A DNA stretch of 64,000 bases from Hexactinellida sp. DTS-2022 (Eukaryota; Porifera; Hexactinellida), in contig JAPNXP010000001.1 in NCBI GenBank assembly GCA_028753945.1, positions 62,001 through 126,000 on the forward strand, given 5' to 3'. A model generated the notes under the pieces. It searched no databases. It was not told where the DNA came from and saw only the letters and a list, made by a program, of their open reading frames with translations. The position numbers and the translations under genes were made by a program. Shown here in pieces: positions 43,937-55,400 of this stretch; position 1 is the stretch's first letter; every line of letters begins with the position of its first letter.

Positions 43937-46900
43937 TCATGGAACTGAATTGTCTGAAAAGGCGTTCGGAGGGAAAGATGAGTGGTCTTCAAATTGTTCT
44001 GCCTCTTTAGCAAATGATTCCTTTAATTTCATTATTGCTACCTGAAAGAGAAATAAATAAAATTGCAGTTATCCATAGTTATTGTGCAAGTGTAAATTGG
44101 TAATGAAACATACTTTCTCTTGATTCGTCAAACTAGAATCTAAGGGAATAGAGTTAGTAAATGAGTCAACTCGATAATGCACGAGTATTCATGAATAAAT
44201 GCTTTATATAGAGTTGCTGTCCCTTTATAAGAGATACTAGCATACCTAAGATTGGAGAACATTGCATGTGAGAGTGAGGGACTGAGACACTGTCTGTGTG
44301 ACTTAATGGAAACTATAAGAAATGCATAAAACTATAAAAATATTATAAATATATAAGTGGTCAATAAATATGATGGTTTGTGGCGATAGCAACAAAAACA
44401 AATCAATATCCACTAAATGATTAGTTTAGGCTCCGAAAGCAAATTAGATGGCTTAACCTATCAAAATATAAATTTGACTGCACTATGAAGGAATTATAAC
44501 TGTGTCACGCCCCTTGATAGCCAGGGAGGATCCTTAATTGTATACCAGTCATACGCGTATAATAAGTGAACTTACACTGGCTTCCCACGTGGTAGGAGTT
44601 GACCTAAACAATAAATGAGAAAATATAAATAAACAAATTCCAGATTCAGAATAATTCCTGGCCAACCCTACAACTGTATTTATACAGTGTGAGCCAGGGG
44701 TTTATCTAGGTGCCTGACCGGCACTTTTAGGTACAAGCCAGGCATCGGTTGAGATGCAAAAGTGCTTGCAGTGTGATTCCATTTAGGTGACGGATTGGCA
44801 CCTAATTTGGTACCAGACAGGATTTTTCGGCCATTGAAATTCCTGGATAAATCCCTGTTTGTCAAGCGTTCATATTTTACCTACTTCAAATAATGCCTCA
44901 TCATTGAATTATACCGATTATGTAATATGGCTGACACTTCTAGGGTGCCATAAAAATTTAACTTCTATAAAAAAAGTGTCGGCCAAGAAAATCCTATATA
45001 AAGCCCTGGTGTGAGCTCTAATCTTAACATCCTCGAAACAACTACCTTGCTACTATGTCCTATTTATGCGAGTTAATTAAAACATTATATCGAGTATACT
45101 GCATTTCCTAAGTCTACAAAATATTCAACCATGAATTGCAGTTATTTTCTTGTGGCGCACCAATCGAAATGTCTTATACGAACTCTTAGCTCTAAAAGCG
45201 TAACTAAGTCCCGACTGAGTTGGGAGTCCTCCCACCATCCACACAATTCAGATTATTTATGGGAATGCTGGTCGGCGCTAACTGCGAAATTCAAAGGCCG
45301 ATCACTCCTGTCCCCACAAATCGCCATTCCTTCCAGACGGATACGAAAGGCTATTTTATAGATAAGCATCGCAATCTCTAGTCAATAGTGTGTTGGAGTT
45401 TGATTTGAATATATGATTAGCTTAAATCTGAATCCATCATAGTATCACGAATTGACCACTTAAATGACTCAAACCACTAAGACCACTGTGATAGTTGATA
45501 ACTAAATAAAGCTTGAAACTTAAGAACGCTTGTACAATAGCGTGTCTACACCATGAGAGCAGAAATCGATGGAAACTTATCATTCGCGAAGCAGTACGTA
45601 CGTGTAGACCAGTAGCAAATTATATTAAGTTTTTTAATGCAAATTATGCAATATTACATATATTACATGTGGTTAAGAATTAAACTAGTAATTAGAAAAA
45701 TGTTTACAGAAAGAGTGGTGATTCTGTAGCTGAGAAATCATGTGAAAAGACGGATAAGTAAGAAATACAGTAAGAAAAACAAGAAAGTATCTAGCAGTGA
45801 TGAGGCTCAGAGTTGAGACTCCGCTTATAGCAATAATTACAACTTACATCGTAGTGGGATATGTCGTGGTGGGAGAGAGCGAGTAGTGCTAGATAGAAGA
45901 AACAAGTTCAAGTAAGCATCCAAATTAAATGCCCCTAAGCAGGTAATACCTGTGGTAAGTTCGGAGAGACCATTGTATGAACTGCTTGAGGTGTGACTAT
46001 ATGATAAACAAAGGTTGGCCTTGTACAATAGATAACAGTTTATTGATAACTCAATTTAGTTTAAAAGAAAACTTACTGGACTGTGGCCTGGAAATACTAG
46101 AATCTATCGACAATGGTGTTCCAGGAATCTGCAGGAGTTATCAATAATGAAAGGATATTACGAATGCCCGATGTGTATGGAAGCAACATTATCAAATAAC
46201 TAATCTACTGTGAATTTTCACATGGGTACTGCATTTAGATAGCAGTATTAATAGACTCAATCGAACTACGTACGTCTGTCTGTATGTGTAATGTTTGTCA
46301 AGCTGGAAAATAGTTCTTCTTTCCGAAGGCATTGTAGTATCAAAGTATAAAAAGAGATAATTGTTGATACAGCTGTAAGATTTCTGTAATCAACCAACAG
46401 ATAAGCACACTCGAGCTTCTCCTACTGCTGATACATTGTTATGAGTTTACGCGAGTTAGCAAGCAGTCGCAGCAATGATTCGAAGCCCGCAAAAGTTAGG
46501 TTTGGAGTTTTGAATTTTTTAATTTTGGCATTTTTGCAACTTTGTCCGAAGATCTCAAATCTCATTGAATTTCAAAGGTTTGGAAGCTAATAAGTAAAGA
46601 TTCAAGGATCAAGCAGACGAGCATAAAGTGCTAACAATAAACTCCATACGACACACCACGATCTCTGTAGAGTTTGTTTTACCCAATTCAGACATTGAGT
46701 CGACCAAGGTTAATTTTGAGATAACAAACTAAGAGAAATTGTTCAAGTCACCAAATTGAGTAGGTTTCTGAGATGACTGACTCCCCAGATAGGGAAAAGT
46801 TCAGTGATAAGAAGGGACATAATTTGCTATAGTCATCGTTCATTTATCAATCAGCTTATCAAGACCTGGGAAGTATGCTGATATTACATCAAAGAAGGAA

Positions 46901-48813
46901 AGTAGATATCTTCAATGTATGGGAAAACTTAGTATGCAGGAATACTGCTAATTACCCACATGAGCACGACCATAGAATTCACGTATAAAGTTACGTTCAC
47001 AGTAAAGGCTCAACTTACAGCAGTAATTTCAAGTGGGTATACTCGCGCAGAATAGTTCGTAAAAATAAATTATACTTAAACATGCTAAGCAGAGTTAAAA
47101 TTAACTAATATTGCATACTGTTAAAAATGAGTGCGGGTCAGTACTTGAGGTGTCCGAGTTGAGACTTGTAGAAGCCTATGAACGATAGGCGGGCTCAAAA
47201 GGGCAATAAGGAAACAGCAGTAAAACTCACCATATCTTGAAAAGTTTTATTCACCTCAAAGCCCTCTGGAGATTCGAGTTTGTGATCAGTCGATGACGAA
47301 AAAAGTTCCCAAAATATGCTAGAAGGTCATAACAATTAAACAGCGATATTACATAAAGGTACTAGGAAGATGAGTTTACCTCCACCACGATAACAAAAAA
47401 CTTCTGTTGTCTGCAACTGAAGGGATAGATTTGTTCCAAGAAGGTTGTATATACTAGAGGTTGCACGTGAATTAATTCGAAGTTAATTGTATTTTTACCA
47501 TAAAACCAAAATAACTTACTTCGTTGACAAAACTTTGTGCAGTGCTATTTGCCCCGATGAAAATTAAATATTCATAGACATACTCAGCTAACCTATAACG
47601 CGCTGTGATAATTAAACCAATTTGTTTACAAAGAATAATGCTCTGAACAATGATAGGAAGTTAATGAAATTACATAGTATCAAATATCCACTGCGATGAC
47701 TAACATTTTTACGTTACTAAATACATACGTTTGTAGCAAGTCGGTCGATAAGAAAGTATAAGAGAAATAATACAAATGATTAGAGCTAACTATTATGTAA
47801 CACTACAATAAATTAAATACAGTCGACTCCGCTTAATAGAGCCACTTCGGGACCAGGTTGTTTTGACCCGATTAAGCGGAAAACCGATTAACCGAAAATA
47901 TTGTAAGCCAAACTGTAATTCTGTCCTATAATTCCTGTGACATTTTGACCCGATTAAGCGGAAAAACCGATTAACCGGTGGCTCTATTAAGCGGAGTTGA
48001 CTGTATATATCATATGCAATCGGATAAAAACAAAATCGGTTGTAAATATTACAATCCTCGATGTTCTATTCATTATGAATGGGTCAATGACAGTACTAAC
48101 TAAGTAAGTATATTTGCAACTAAGAGCGAACAATAAGTAGAGCACATAATCCCTGTCTGTAGCGAGCGACAACACTATGTTAAAGACTCGAGATGTCCAC
48201 CAAGTATCTGAAATTAACACTTAATCAGATCACAAAGTGACTGAAGGGCCGTCCTGGTCCTACTCCATCATTAAGTTAATGTAAGCACAGAGTTATTAAA
48301 TCTTCTTTAATTTCAAACAAGTTGAATCATGAACATTATTGACATATATTAATTAAGAATTGTTTAGAGAAAATATACTTTGTAATAGCTAGCGTCTCGA
48401 CTTGGTCGATTAAATTATTGCTCAATTACTAATTTACTTTTAATTAAAGCCCATGCGAGCAATATTTATTATATATATTAATTATTATATATACCTAATT
48501 AATAAATATGTTCCTCTAATACAGCGATTCCCAACCTTTTTCAGCCGTGGACCCCTACAGTCATTCTGTGGACCCCAGGTTGGGAACCACTGCTCTAATA
48601 GTAAGTTCGCCTTTTAGCAAGCAACGTACGTAAAATGCGACTTGCCATTACGAGAAAACCACTGTACATTAATGAGTTATAACAGATAATTTATTAAATT
48701 TTAGGCTGTAGTAAAGACTAAGCATATTTAACAAACACATTGAAATTTAGACGCAAAATAGCTCACTTCTCTCTTGACTGTTGTTTCCTCACATTTTGTT
48801 TGTGTGTCGCCAT
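43937..48813 (-). CDS. Split gene of very small exons in long AT-rich introns (partial model)
   Basis: Best-supported 3' part: exons near 44590, then ~44296-44246, 44132-44114 (only 19 nt) and 44041-43937. They join in phase and end SLTNQEK-VAIMKLKESF to SDNSVP-stop. Further exons with good splice sites read IPGTPLSIDSSISRPQS (46130-46080) and, at 45889-45848, a segment from LALSHHDISHYD or TTTYPTT depending on phase. The 5' part is 48813-48767 (MATHKQNVRKQQSRE), 47544-47520 (TAQSFVNE, 25 nt), one ending VFCYRGG (47430-47396) and one ending EVNKTFQDM (~47320-47232). The first three of these join in phase. I could not resolve the middle (46.2-47.0 kb), so this may be two genes. The family is not recognised. 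The contrast with the intron-poor neighbours is marked. Confidence 0.4.
47820..48003. mobile_element. 184-bp MITE with TA target duplication (pogo/Tc1-mariner type)
   Basis: Terminal inverted repeats of ~26 bp (cagtcgactccgcttaatag and its inverse ctattaagcggagttgactg) are flanked by TA on both sides. Inside, 'ttttgacccgattaagcgg' occurs twice as a direct repeat. CAGT(C/T)GAC ends with TA duplication are typical of pogo/Tigger-like elements. It sits in an intron of the small-exon gene, if that model is right. Confidence 0.85.
48522..48592. mobile_element. 71-bp hAT-type MITE with 8-bp target duplication
   Basis: The ends 'cagcgattcccaacct' and 'aggttgggaaccactg' are near-perfect inverted repeats. 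Both flanks carry the 8-bp direct repeat ctctaata (48514-48521 and 48593-48600). CAG-G-TTCCCAACC ends with 8-bp duplications mark the hAT superfamily. The interior also shows 'gtggaccccta' and 'tgtggacccca'. Confidence 0.9.
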
Positions 48814-50621
48814 TTTGTTCAATCAAAACTTAAAAATAAATAGAATATTGTATTTTAGAAATATACACAACACAGTGAGAATTCAGCGATTCTAACGCGG
48901 TATTAAAACTACAATCTAAACACGGTGTTCGCTATTAATGGCTCTTTCAAAAGACTAGTAATCTGTCTGATAACAAGAGTGAACCCAAAAACTTGAGTCA
49001 ACTAACCAGAATCTGGAATGAAGCACTCAAATTAAAGAAACCCGGTGGAAAATGAAGTAGGTACTTATGGGTACTCGCGATTCAAACGTGCAATGGCGAA
49101 TAATTGCGCAGAGGGAGACGGACAAAATGTGCACAATTTTATTAACAAGAGGCACAAATTGGAGCTGCAACTTTTTTTAATATTTATAAAGATAATATAT
49201 CTATTGGTTTTACGCAAAAAGTCAATTTAGCCTTGTCAAATTTAAACAATATAAGAGGAGTGGATAGGAAGGAAAGTGACTATATATGCAAAATATTGGT
49301 GTGTAAATTATAGGCTGTATTAAATGATGCGATAAATAAGGTGTAAAGTTGTTGTTAACGTGTGTGTTGTGGATTACATGTCGTTTCAATAAAATTATGT
49401 ATAAATAGGAATAAATTATAAATTGCAAAAATATGCCTTCAGATTAACTTACCTTTTATAATTCGACAAACAAATAATAAAATAACATCAAATCAACTAC
49501 TAATTCGCAAATAATCAAGTGCTACACTAGTATAACTATTTATACTGCTACATATCCAATGGTATTGTACATAATCTCCCGAATGGGATAATTCATAATG
49601 AACAAACAAATTATGTCAATTAGATACGTTACACTATAGAAACATACCAATCCTCTTGGATTAGATAGTTACATGATATCTCAATAGTTTGGCTAACATT
49701 GCCGTGAGGTATAAAAGCAAAACTCAAAGAGGGCAATGTTAGACACAGCGCCGTACTCAATTTTGTAAATATAGATTATGGGAAACAATATTATTAGTAG
49801 AGCTAACTCAATCAACCTGAAGAGAGGGTTCTCTAACTCCCAAATGATCTCCAACTCAAACACTATTGTTTGTAAAGTTAGTTTGCAAATATAGAGTCGT
49901 TATTTCTCGATTTATTACGGCGGTGTGGATGACCTCTACATTGCAAATAAATTAGGAATTCTTGTATTTATGAATTAGTGCTTTTCTATAACAATGAGAT
50001 TCAACTTGTAGCAATATTGTCTCATTTTTTTAACAATGTTCGTATGTTGCAATTGCAATTAAATTTAAACATATTGTCCAATTGGTTAAAAACTTAAAAC
50101 TAATCAGAAATATATAAAATACCCTTTCAATATTTGTGAGAGTTAATAGAGGAAAATATATATTGGTATATTTATGAGCAGAAGTAGTTCTCAAACAGAG
50201 AGCAATGTTTTGTCAACAATTCTAATACCTAAATGTGGCATCGTTAATATGTATAGGCTGGGTAAATTGAAACGTGTTGGTATGCTCACACAATCTGAGA
50301 CAATATTAATATGGAGATATGTGGATAGGAGACTAGGATAAGTCTTAATGTTTGTAATAGGAATAGTATGCAAGATAACGTGCGATATAATTTATAAGGT
50401 CAGTATAAATCAACTGCGAATACCTCCAATACCAATGTCTACATGACAGTACACCAACATGAAAGGATAGTTCGCATCAATTTGCAGTCTAAAAGGAGAA
50501 ACAGCTGTATCTCCATACACAAGGCAAGGAAGGGAAGAATATAAAAAAGAGCACTCAGATAACGTAACACAGCCCATGAATGTTAGCATAAACTAGTCAG
50601 AATAAATACTATTTACTTAAA
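48814..50621. other. 1.8-kb gene-free AT-rich region between diverging genes
   Basis: No exon with coding character is seen. The region separates the 5' exon of the minus-strand small-exon gene from the first exon of the plus-strand gene at 50622. Confidence 0.4.
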
Positions 50622-52138
50622 ATGCTGTTACATAGTACTTCAAAGGAATTACCCGCAGTTAAACAGCTGAGAGAGAACAGTGCGGTGGCTATTCCAGCTG
50701 ATCTCTCATCAATTGAGAAGTATCTGTCTTGCAGGTAATATCGTGTCTCTATGCGAACATTCTTTCACTCAATATCTCTTTTTACGGCACAATAGTTTCT
50801 ACACATTATCAAAATCAATTCGACATATAGAGGCTATTTTCCTTAGTGTAATTACCAGACATAAGACAGGTTCCAAGAAAACTAAGTATTTAATAATTTA
50901 TCAACAAATCGAAATGCAAAGAAAAATTAGCTTACCTATAATATCAAAAATTTGCCTTACAATTCCGGAAATATTTGACAACCAATGTAGCACGCATAAA
51001 ACCCTTTGATTAACTGTAATAATGAGCAACATTATGAACTAATAGGTAAATTATGTATATTAATTCTGTCATCAAACAACAGGATTATGTGAAATCTCAT
51101 GGGCTATCATCCCAATGTCTAACCCAATGCCTCATTAAAGTTTCAAGATAATGGATTTACTAACATTAATGGAACCAGTATAACGAGTGAAATAGCAATT
51201 CTCTTTGAATAATTCTGTGAGAGATTAATTAATTAATTATTAAGGATATTCAGTCCATGCCTCCTGCTGCACAATCAGCAAATGATTGGTTGATCAATTA
51301 AATTGGGGGTATTAATAGGAAGAGATGAATTATTAATAATAATTAGTAATTTAGTTAATGGAGTTGTCAACCTTAGTTAAACTGATAATTAATAAATTGT
51401 ATAAACACACAAGAATAAGCCCAAAGCACCGATGCGAAGGTAATCTATAACTTGAATGCATTCTAAACCTTATACTTTTCATATTCTAGATAGAAGAGCG
51501 ACATATGGAAACACATCAAAGAGGAGCAAATCAGTAAGATTTAGCAAAGAGGCGAGTTTATGATAAATTAATGCTTAAATCATTTAGGGATACAATGGAT
51601 ACTTAAACTGTACTGTCTTTAGATAAAAATAGTGACCATCCCAACGTGGAAGTGCTGGAGTCTGCGAGACACAGATCTCAAAATCGAATTTACATACGGA
51701 CAAGCAAAAGAGCGCATATTCATCGGACACAGTAACTACGTGGACATCTACTGTGTGCTCCCGCCGCCCTCTCCTCGAGAGAGTCTACAGGAACTGGAAG
51801 ACAAGATGCAATGGGAATGCATCAACATACAGAATGAGATGGTAGTTGGCACTCAGTCTCGGAGTGACGTCAGGACTCTACTCAGTATATTCCTACTAGC
51901 GTATTGGAGTAAAATAGAACTGGAGGAATGCAACATAGTCAGGCAGATTCGCGAGGAAGGAGTAACTCTAGGTACACTTTACTAGTTAGTAGTTAGTCAA
52001 ACTATTAATTAAACTCCACATTGTACTCCACTAGGTCCTAAAGACTTTGAATATCCTGAAGAGGCAAACAGACATAAGCTACACGAACTACTCAAACATA
52101 AACAAGACTCGTTCCTGCTGGATACATGCGTACTTTAA
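50622..52138 (+). CDS. Unrecognised five-exon protein, 209 residues, with a 20-nt microexon
   Basis: Exons 50622-50734, 51420-51439 (20 nt), 51490-51533 (44 nt), 51623-51971 and 52035-52138 join in phase without stops. The protein starts MLLHSTSKELPAVKQLREN. A short basic stretch follows (RRATYGNTSKRSKS), then a conserved-looking core (VTIPTWKCWSLRDTDLKIEF, with repeated W, Y and acidic residues, to LLSIFLLAYWSKIELEECN). The end is a charged helix (HKLHELLKHKQDS). I do not recognise the family. There is no signal peptide and no clear membrane helix, although SIFLLAYW is hydrophobic. The first intron (~685 bp) is long for this window. It is convergent with the PITP gene, 201 bp away. Confidence 0.65.
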
Positions 52139-52339
52139 AGAAGAATTCCATATTAGATGTACATATTTGTTGTGAATTACTTCAAGAACAATGCATAACC
52201 TTTTTCATGTGACACCTTATAGTATAATAACTTAAGGAATAGCTTACAAAAATATAATTAATAGAAATAAAAGAGTATATCTGACCATAAAAGCATGCCA
52301 CTATTAATATGTAGTTAACCACCAAATAAGCACATACTC

Positions 52340-53134
52340 TCATAGTTTACAAGCTCCTTCTACTGCCCCGCTCTCAACTGACTCTTTAATTGGTTTAATT
52401 CTCAGTCGCTCCTCCAGCTCAACGAGCTCCCCCTCGGTTATATCGTGCCACTCGTCAAGCCAGAGCACCGCCTCCTTGTGGCCCTGTAGCAACACGTCCT
52501 GGAGCTTGCTGTGGATGGAGGACTCGCCTATAGTCTGCAAGCCAAACACGTTAACATTAACTCGTATCACCTTGTAGCTGCACATTACGGGGGAAGAGTT
52601 GTGAGTCCAGTCCGGCGCGAAAGGCCCGCGGCCTGTGTTCTCAGAACGGAACCCCTTCAGGCTGTAGGCCGCCTCTTTCGCCGGGTCGCTCATCTCGTCG
52701 TACACCAGATCCAGGTACACGACCTCCCTCGCGGCCAGCTCCTCGGGGCCGAGGTTAAGGGCGTTATCCGTGGTGCCAGCGTTGTCTTGGTACGTCGTCT
52801 GTATCTCCACAGAGACACGAGTGGTCAGATGGCATGTGAAGTTAGTCATGTTAAATCTAGGGTAATAGTTCCAGGAATTCTCCGTGACGTAGAAAGGTTC
52901 CGCGGGGACAATCTTTTGAGCCCAGCTGGGCAGGTGTCGGGCCAGATGGTACCTCTTCTCCTGGTGAACACCCGTTCCGAACTCCTCGTGTTGACAGGGC
53001 TCCGCACTCACCAGCTCGACGCGGTCCCCCTCGAACCCCGCCTCCAGCTGGGCGCGCGCTATCATGTACCTCTGTCCCTTCTTGTACTCGCTCACTGACA
53101 GGGGCATCAGTATGCGGTACTCGCGGATTAGCAT
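52340..53134 (-). CDS. PITPN: Class I phosphatidylinositol transfer protein
   Basis: Single exon, 264 residues; human PITP-alpha has 270. It aligns along its length: EYRILMPLSVSEYKKGQRYM at the start, SWNYYPRFN (human AWNAYPYC), TGRGPFAPDW (human TGRGPLGPNW), and VMCSYKVIRVNV then WLDEWHDIT near the end. PITPs shuttle PI and PC between membranes and supply PI for signalling. At the human Thr59/Lys61 inositol-contact positions this protein appears to read Gln and Lys (GVHQEKRYHL against GQYTHKIYHL), so PI binding may be reduced. Assignment to the family is firm. Confidence 0.95.
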   Translation of the reverse strand: MLIREYRILMPLSVSEYKKGQRYMIARAQLEAGFEGDRVELVSAEPCQHEEFGTGVHQEKRYHLARHLPSWAQKIVPAEPFYVTENSWNYYPRFNMTNFTCHLTTRVSVEIQTTYQDNAGTTDNALNLGPEELAAREVVYLDLVYDEMSDPAKEAAYSLKGFRSENTGRGPFAPDWTHNSSPVMCSYKVIRVNVNVFGLQTIGESSIHSKLQDVLLQGHKEAVLWLDEWHDITEGELVELEERLRIKPIKESVESGAVEGACKL

Positions 53135-53583
53135 CAGTCACTAGCTGCAATCAATAGAAACCTTCGGAAAGTAGTAAAGTACAAACTTACCATAACGTTC
53201 TCTATAGCTTCATGTCATTGAAGAGCATTTCTACATTTCTTCACAGCTAAGCAAATACGGATTCCCAAATAAACCCATTTTCTGCACCTAACCTCGTATA
53301 CATATGTCACACATTAAAGTGCGTAACTTACAAATCTGCTACAGCTGTGTGTTATGTGTATGCCGTCATTTAATGCTAAAATTAGACACTTTTGTCCATT
53401 AATTAACTATGAAATTATACTTATCGATTTATTCGTACATCACAGAAACTAATCTATAATAAATCTACTTTCAAGAAAAGTTTTTACTCAAATTTCATTC
53501 AATTCCGTTCACATAAATCTGTTCATTTAAGCTGTTAAGCTGAGCATACAAGAAAATAGCTATGTAGTTCAAACAGCAGAGGG
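53135..53583. other. Intergenic stretch
   Basis: 449 bp between PITP (start at 53134) and the PTTG1IP-like gene (stop at 53584), both on the minus strand. AT-rich, with no coding content seen. Confidence 0.4.
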
Positions 53584-54057
53584 TTAGACAGCTTGACCGT
53601 ATTTCTCCATCATTAATTTGTTTCTAGCCTTCCTATTTTCTCTCTTCACCTGTCTGTCCTCTCCAATCAATTTAACTCTAACGTCCTCGTTCTCCATCTG
53701 TGTGTACCTCCGTCTCTTGCAGGCAGAGACGCAGCAGAGACAGAGGAAGCAAGAGAATCCGCAGCAAATGCAGCACACGCACAGGCTGCTCGCGCCCATC
53801 AGTATCAACACCCCCAGCCCGCTGATCGTACAGGTCCACACGTGCGACATAGACAAATCGCATCTGTTAGAAATCAGGCCACTAAAGTCCACAGTTCTAC
53901 ACTCGGTCCCGCAGGAGTAGCAGATTACACCCATGGACATGTTTCCAGCATTTAGGCACGTCTGACATGACTCGTTGAACTCGGAGCAGTAATCCTCATT
54001 GGAGGCGACTAAGGCCAGGGCCAGGGCGAGTAGAGAACACAGCAATACTAATTTCAT
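53584..54057 (-). CDS. PTTG1IP: PTTG1IP-like single-pass membrane protein, copy A
   Basis: Single exon, 157 residues (human 180). Signal peptide at 1-19. A short Cys-rich PSI-like ectodomain follows at ~23-70 (DYCSEFNESCQTCLNAGN then C-x2-CG-x2-C) with N-glycosylation sites. A membrane helix at ~75-100 ends in a Cys-rich juxtamembrane run (CVCCICCGFSCFLCLCC), and the cytoplasmic tail ends ARNKLMMEKYGQAV. Human PTTG1IP (PBF) has the same layout: C-E-x-C in the PSI part, CCCCCC after the helix, and a helical tail ending KKYGLF. It binds securin (PTTG1) and helps it enter the nucleus. It is a tandem neighbour of copy B, 331 bp away. Confidence 0.88.
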   Translation of the reverse strand: MKLVLLCSLLALALALVASNEDYCSEFNESCQTCLNAGNMSMGVICYSCGTECRTVDFSGLISNRCDLSMSHVWTCTISGLGVLILMGASSLCVCCICCGFSCFLCLCCVSACKRRRYTQMENEDVRVKLIGEDRQVKRENRKARNKLMMEKYGQAV

Positions 54058-54388
54058 TTATCCAACTGTGTTAGTTAAGCTAATGTTTATAGGCTAATTA
54101 AGCAAAATTATTAACCTCATTACTGAGTATAATTATTACGGAGCTGAGCTGGCAAGTGAAACGAATAATACGAATCTATAGCAAGCATGCTACGGGAGGA
54201 TTAAGCCAGTTAGGAAGAAGCGAGATGTAAATGCAAACTAAAACATATATTCATAAGTCAAATAATTAGAGAGGTATGTCTACAAAGTCCAAAGTTAAAA
54301 AATAATCTTACCTCATTTCAGGTGTACTCGGATTCCAAAATAGCAATAAAAGCTTACATAAACAGATAGTTCCCAGACGCATGGTTAG
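54058..54388. other. Intergenic gap between tandem paralogs
   Basis: 331 bp, AT-rich; holds the promoter of copy A. No coding content is seen. Confidence 0.4.
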
Positions 54389-54898
54389 TTACAGAGCATA
54401 CCGGTCTCTGATCTCCTGTGTCCGCTCCTCCCTCATCTTCTGACGCTCGTAGCTATCGCGGTTTACGATTCGCGTGTACGCATGTTCCGGGCGAGACACA
54501 GATTTGGACCTGCGAGTTTTGCAGCAGCAGCAGCAGCAGCAAATTATTATAACAAACAAGAGGCAGCTCCCGCAACAACAGAGACATGCCATGACGGCCA
54601 GCACTAGTATGCTAAAGATGCTCAGGCTACACTGCCCCACGTAGAGGTCGCTCAGATTGCAGTCGTGAATCGAGGCTATAGAAGCGTAGTCAGCTGCTAC
54701 ACAGCTGTTCCCACAGAAATAGCAGAGCTGTGTGATGTTGAGCCGAGAGGCGGATATGCAATCAATACAGCTGCCATTGTGCTGACTACAATTCTCGCTT
54801 CCTGAATTGAAGCCCGAATTCCTGAGATACGAATATACAGTTGGTATGCTGATGGCAAGGATTAGCAGAGAAACCAATGTGTGTGACGTAATACCCAT
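54389..54898 (-). CDS. PTTG1IP: PTTG1IP-like single-pass membrane protein, copy B
   Basis: Single exon, 169 residues. Signal peptide at 1-23. The PSI-like ectodomain (CSQHNGSCIDCISASRLN then C-x2-CGNSC) is followed by a membrane helix and a run of seven consecutive cysteines (IIICCCCCCCKTRRSK) at ~125-140. The helical tail ends RMREERTQEIRDRYAL-like and is closer to the human tail (REERR ... EIRKKYG) than that of copy A. The ectodomain cysteine spacing is the same in both copies, so they are a tandem duplication that has diverged strongly. Confidence 0.88.
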   Translation of the reverse strand: MGITSHTLVSLLILAISIPTVYSYLRNSGFNSGSENCSQHNGSCIDCISASRLNITQLCYFCGNSCVAADYASIASIHDCNLSDLYVGQCSLSIFSILVLAVMACLCCCGSCLLFVIIICCCCCCCKTRRSKSVSRPEHAYTRIVNRDSYERQKMREERTQEIRDRYAL

Positions 54899-55400
54899 AG
54901 TCTATGTCGCTATAATACAATAATCGTTTGTAGAAGTAAGCTATTTGTATTCATTTCAATTAATTTATTCTCATTCAAGTTTTTGTACTATCTTATAAGC
55001 TTAAATCAATAATAATTAGAACTTCTACAAATGAAAATACGAGTACATACTTTCCAACAGTTAATCACAAGCTGGCGGGTTCGCACACTCTGTATACATT
55101 CATATCAACTCTCCACTTGCACGTGTTCTATTTAATTAATTAATCAAACCATCTCAGCTCTGGCTAAGAATACCTATTAAAAGTGCTGGAAGTTAAGTCC
55201 GCCCAATAAGCAGCCTAAGTAATACAATACTCGTATATTAATTATAATTCATATATTCATATATTAATATATACAGGGAATAATATTACGTACTCTATGC
55301 ATAATACAGTATAATGTGACTAATTTATTATATACAACAATTAAAGTGCTTACATGAGAGTACCTATGATTAAATATTATTTCGCTGTTGCCTGTGTCGC
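54899..55400. other. Intergenic stretch
   Basis: About 500 bp, AT-rich, 3' of the acid phosphatase gene and 5' of PTTG1IP copy B. No coding content is seen. Confidence 0.4.

Noticed and set aside
45131-45361. 76-residue plus-strand open frame
   Set aside because: No splice or promoter context, no conserved features, and it lies in the intron region of the minus-strand small-exon gene.
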